Made by a program: the position numbers and the translations under genes. A DNA stretch of 17,760 nucleotides from Opitutales bacterium (GTDB lineage Bacteria; Verrucomicrobiota; Verrucomicrobiia; Opitutales; T3Sed10-336): contig SLOW01000203.1 of assembly GCA_007132315.1 (NCBI GenBank), positions 1-17,760 on the forward strand, in the 5' to 3' direction. Each line of letters starts with the position of its first letter. The stretch's first letter is position 1. Positions 16,500-17,760 of this stretch are shown here, in pieces. Below the pieces are notes generated by a model. The model had not been told where the DNA came from, searched no databases, and worked only from the letters and a program-made list of their open reading frames with translations.

Positions 16500-17600
16500 A
16501 TGATACGACAACTAACGACAATCCACGGCGAGCCGAGCTTTACGCTTGCCAGCGACCGCATCAAACTGGCGGTGACCCGAAGGGGAGGGCATATGGGACC
16601 GGTTCGGTTCAAACTTCGGAACCGATGGGTGTCTCCTTATTCGTTGGCGCCTTGGAAGCCGGACGAGTGCGCGCGGAATACGCCTCCGATCCTGCGTGTG
16701 TTGCGGGGGGATTTTCTGTGCCTGCCGTTCGGCGGCGATGGGGATTACGTGCACGGTGAGACCGCCAATCTGACCTGGAGGCAGGTGAAATCGACTTCGG
16801 AGCATTTGCGACTCAGGATGAAGCTCAAGCGCCCGTCCGGTTCAGTGGCAAAAACCATAGGGATTCGGCCCGGCGAACGCGCGGTGTATCAGGAACACAT
16901 GGTTTCGGGGGTTGAGGGGCGTTTTAATTTCGGCCACCATGCTATCTTGAAGTTTCCGGATGACGACGGACCGTATCATATAAACGTGAGCCCTTTCCGG
17001 TACGGTTCGACGAAACCGGAGCCTTTCACCGATCCCGCGATCGGAGAGTACAGCGCGCTGAAAGTAAACGCGACGTTCCACTCGCTCGACCGGGTGCCGC
17101 TGGCTTCCGGCGGAACGACCTCGCTCCGGAAAGTACCGGCGCGTGAGGGGTATGAGGACCTCGTTATGGTTTCTTCCCGGCCGGGAGACTTCGCGTGGAC
17201 TGCGGCGACTTTGGACGGATACGTTTGGATTTCCCTGAAGGATCCTCGAATACTGCCAAGCACACTTTTCTGGCTGTCGAACGGGGGGCGCCATTATCCG
17301 CCCTGGAACGGGAGGCATCGGCGACGGATCGGCCTGGAGGAGGTCAACTCCCACTTCAGTGACGGCCACGCGGTTTCCCGAAAAGACCTCTTGAAGAAAA
17401 AAGGCGTTCCCACAACCCGTGCTTTCAGTGCGAAGGAACCGACTTGTATCCGGATGATTCACGTCGTGCATCCCGTCCCAAGGGCCTTTGGAAGGGTCGA
17501 AAGAATCGAACGCGACAGTGATGGGGAGTCCATTCTGGTGTCAAACAACCAGGGAAAGGCGGTCAGGGTTCCCGTAAACTGGCGATTCCTTTATTGGTGA
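16500..17600 (+). CDS. Probable galactose-mutarotase-like (aldose 1-epimerase fold) protein
   Basis: A 366-residue protein from ATG 16500; an upstream in-frame TTG at 16476 is less likely. It begins with strands of the type LASDRIKLAVTRRGGHMGPV, then PPILRVLRGDFLCLPFGGDG and HGETANLTW, which recall the beta-sandwich of aldose 1-epimerase-like proteins, where a GGH...PF...HG pattern lines the sugar site. Later regions (GRFNFGHHAILKFPDDDGPY, WISLKDPRILPSTLFWLSNG) fit the same fold. There is no signal peptide or membrane segment. Its C-terminus ends FLYW. Mutarotation or binding of a sugar is the plausible role, but whether it is catalytic cannot be judged. It is separated from the upstream glycosidase by the pseudogene-bearing gap, so the two are probably transcribed separately. 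No Shine-Dalgarno is evident. Confidence 0.6.
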   Translation: MIRQLTTIHGEPSFTLASDRIKLAVTRRGGHMGPVRFKLRNRWVSPYSLAPWKPDECARNTPPILRVLRGDFLCLPFGGDGDYVHGETANLTWRQVKSTSEHLRLRMKLKRPSGSVAKTIGIRPGERAVYQEHMVSGVEGRFNFGHHAILKFPDDDGPYHINVSPFRYGSTKPEPFTDPAIGEYSALKVNATFHSLDRVPLASGGTTSLRKVPAREGYEDLVMVSSRPGDFAWTAATLDGYVWISLKDPRILPSTLFWLSNGGRHYPPWNGRHRRRIGLEEVNSHFSDGHAVSRKDLLKKKGVPTTRAFSAKEPTCIRMIHVVHPVPRAFGRVERIERDSDGESILVSNNQGKAVRVPVNWRFLYW

Positions 17601-17669
17601 TCCCTTTGAACAGCATGTAACCTGTTGAACGAGAAAGTGTTCCTAGTCAATCTGCGGACCCTCTTACAG

Positions 17670-17697
17670 GAATCTGTCGGCAAAGCCCGACAGACTC
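17670..17697. repeat. REP-like palindromic repeat, copy 2
   Basis: Inverted repeat TCTGTCGG (17673-17680) and CCGACAGA (17687-17694) with loop CAAAGC. An A-C mismatch interrupts an outer two base pairs. The 28 bases match the copy at 4507-4534 in 23 positions. It is 69 bases after the stop of the mutarotase-like gene. It has no T-run and is not obviously a terminator. Confidence 0.6.
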
Positions 17698-17760
17698 TGG
17701 TTCCCGATGTGGGGATGGTTGCTTTTGTTCCAGTCCGCTGTGCGTTTCCGCAGCCGACTC

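Noticed and set aside
15873..16511. 212-codon minus-strand open frame
   Set aside because: It overlaps the HEAT remnant in another frame and the start of the mutarotase-like gene, has Arg/Cys-rich random composition and no recognisable domain.

Overview
The window reads as a chromosomal segment of a high-GC Gram-negative bacterium. Lipoprotein signals, a ComM-type ATPase, a hexuronate catabolic cluster, dynamin-like GTPases, a GHL6-like glycosidase and HEAT-repeat debris together suggest the PVC group, most likely Verrucomicrobiota. That assignment rests on gene content and remembered family style, not on a marker gene. Several genes have weak or no visible Shine-Dalgarno motif, so some starts are uncertain.

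Layout. At the left edge, on the minus strand, lie comM and, 33 bases downstream of it, the 5' part of an OppA-type peptide-binding lipoprotein gene cut by the window edge. Divergent from comM is a tiny lipoprotein gene, followed on the plus strand by two consecutive dynamin-like GTPase genes. The first is large and soluble-looking with coiled coil and acidic segments. The second has a clean GTPase domain followed by a transmembrane hairpin. A palindromic repeat sits between them, and a diverged copy of it lies near the right edge.

From 6.1 to 11.8 kb five plus-strand genes form a sugar-acid block: a D-2-hydroxyacid dehydrogenase, an Ldh2-family oxidoreductase, a PfkB kinase (probable 2-keto-3-deoxygluconate kinase), an SDR-type mannonate oxidoreductase and uronate isomerase UxaC. 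UxaC, the SDR and the kinase account for three steps of the glucuronate to KDPG route. Mannonate dehydratase and KDPG aldolase are not in the window. The two leading dehydrogenases could interconvert the stereoisomers of a 2-hydroxyacid through the 2-oxoacid.

Next comes a RibB protein with a GTP cyclohydrolase II-like C-terminal half that has lost its zinc cysteines (RibBX-like). From 13.1 to 13.7 kb there is decaying DNA with a frameshifted small gene and an orphan, short ribbon-helix-helix antitoxin preceded by an operator-like inverted repeat. After this come a 680-residue putative glycoside hydrolase (GHL6-like plus a glutamine-amidotransferase-like domain), a 759-base gap holding a HEAT-repeat pseudogene on the minus strand, and a 366-residue protein of probable mutarotase-like beta-sandwich type.

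The most noteworthy items are the tandem dynamin-like GTPases, the palindromic repeat family, the paired stereospecific-type dehydrogenases beside hexuronate genes, and the zinc-less RibA-like domain.
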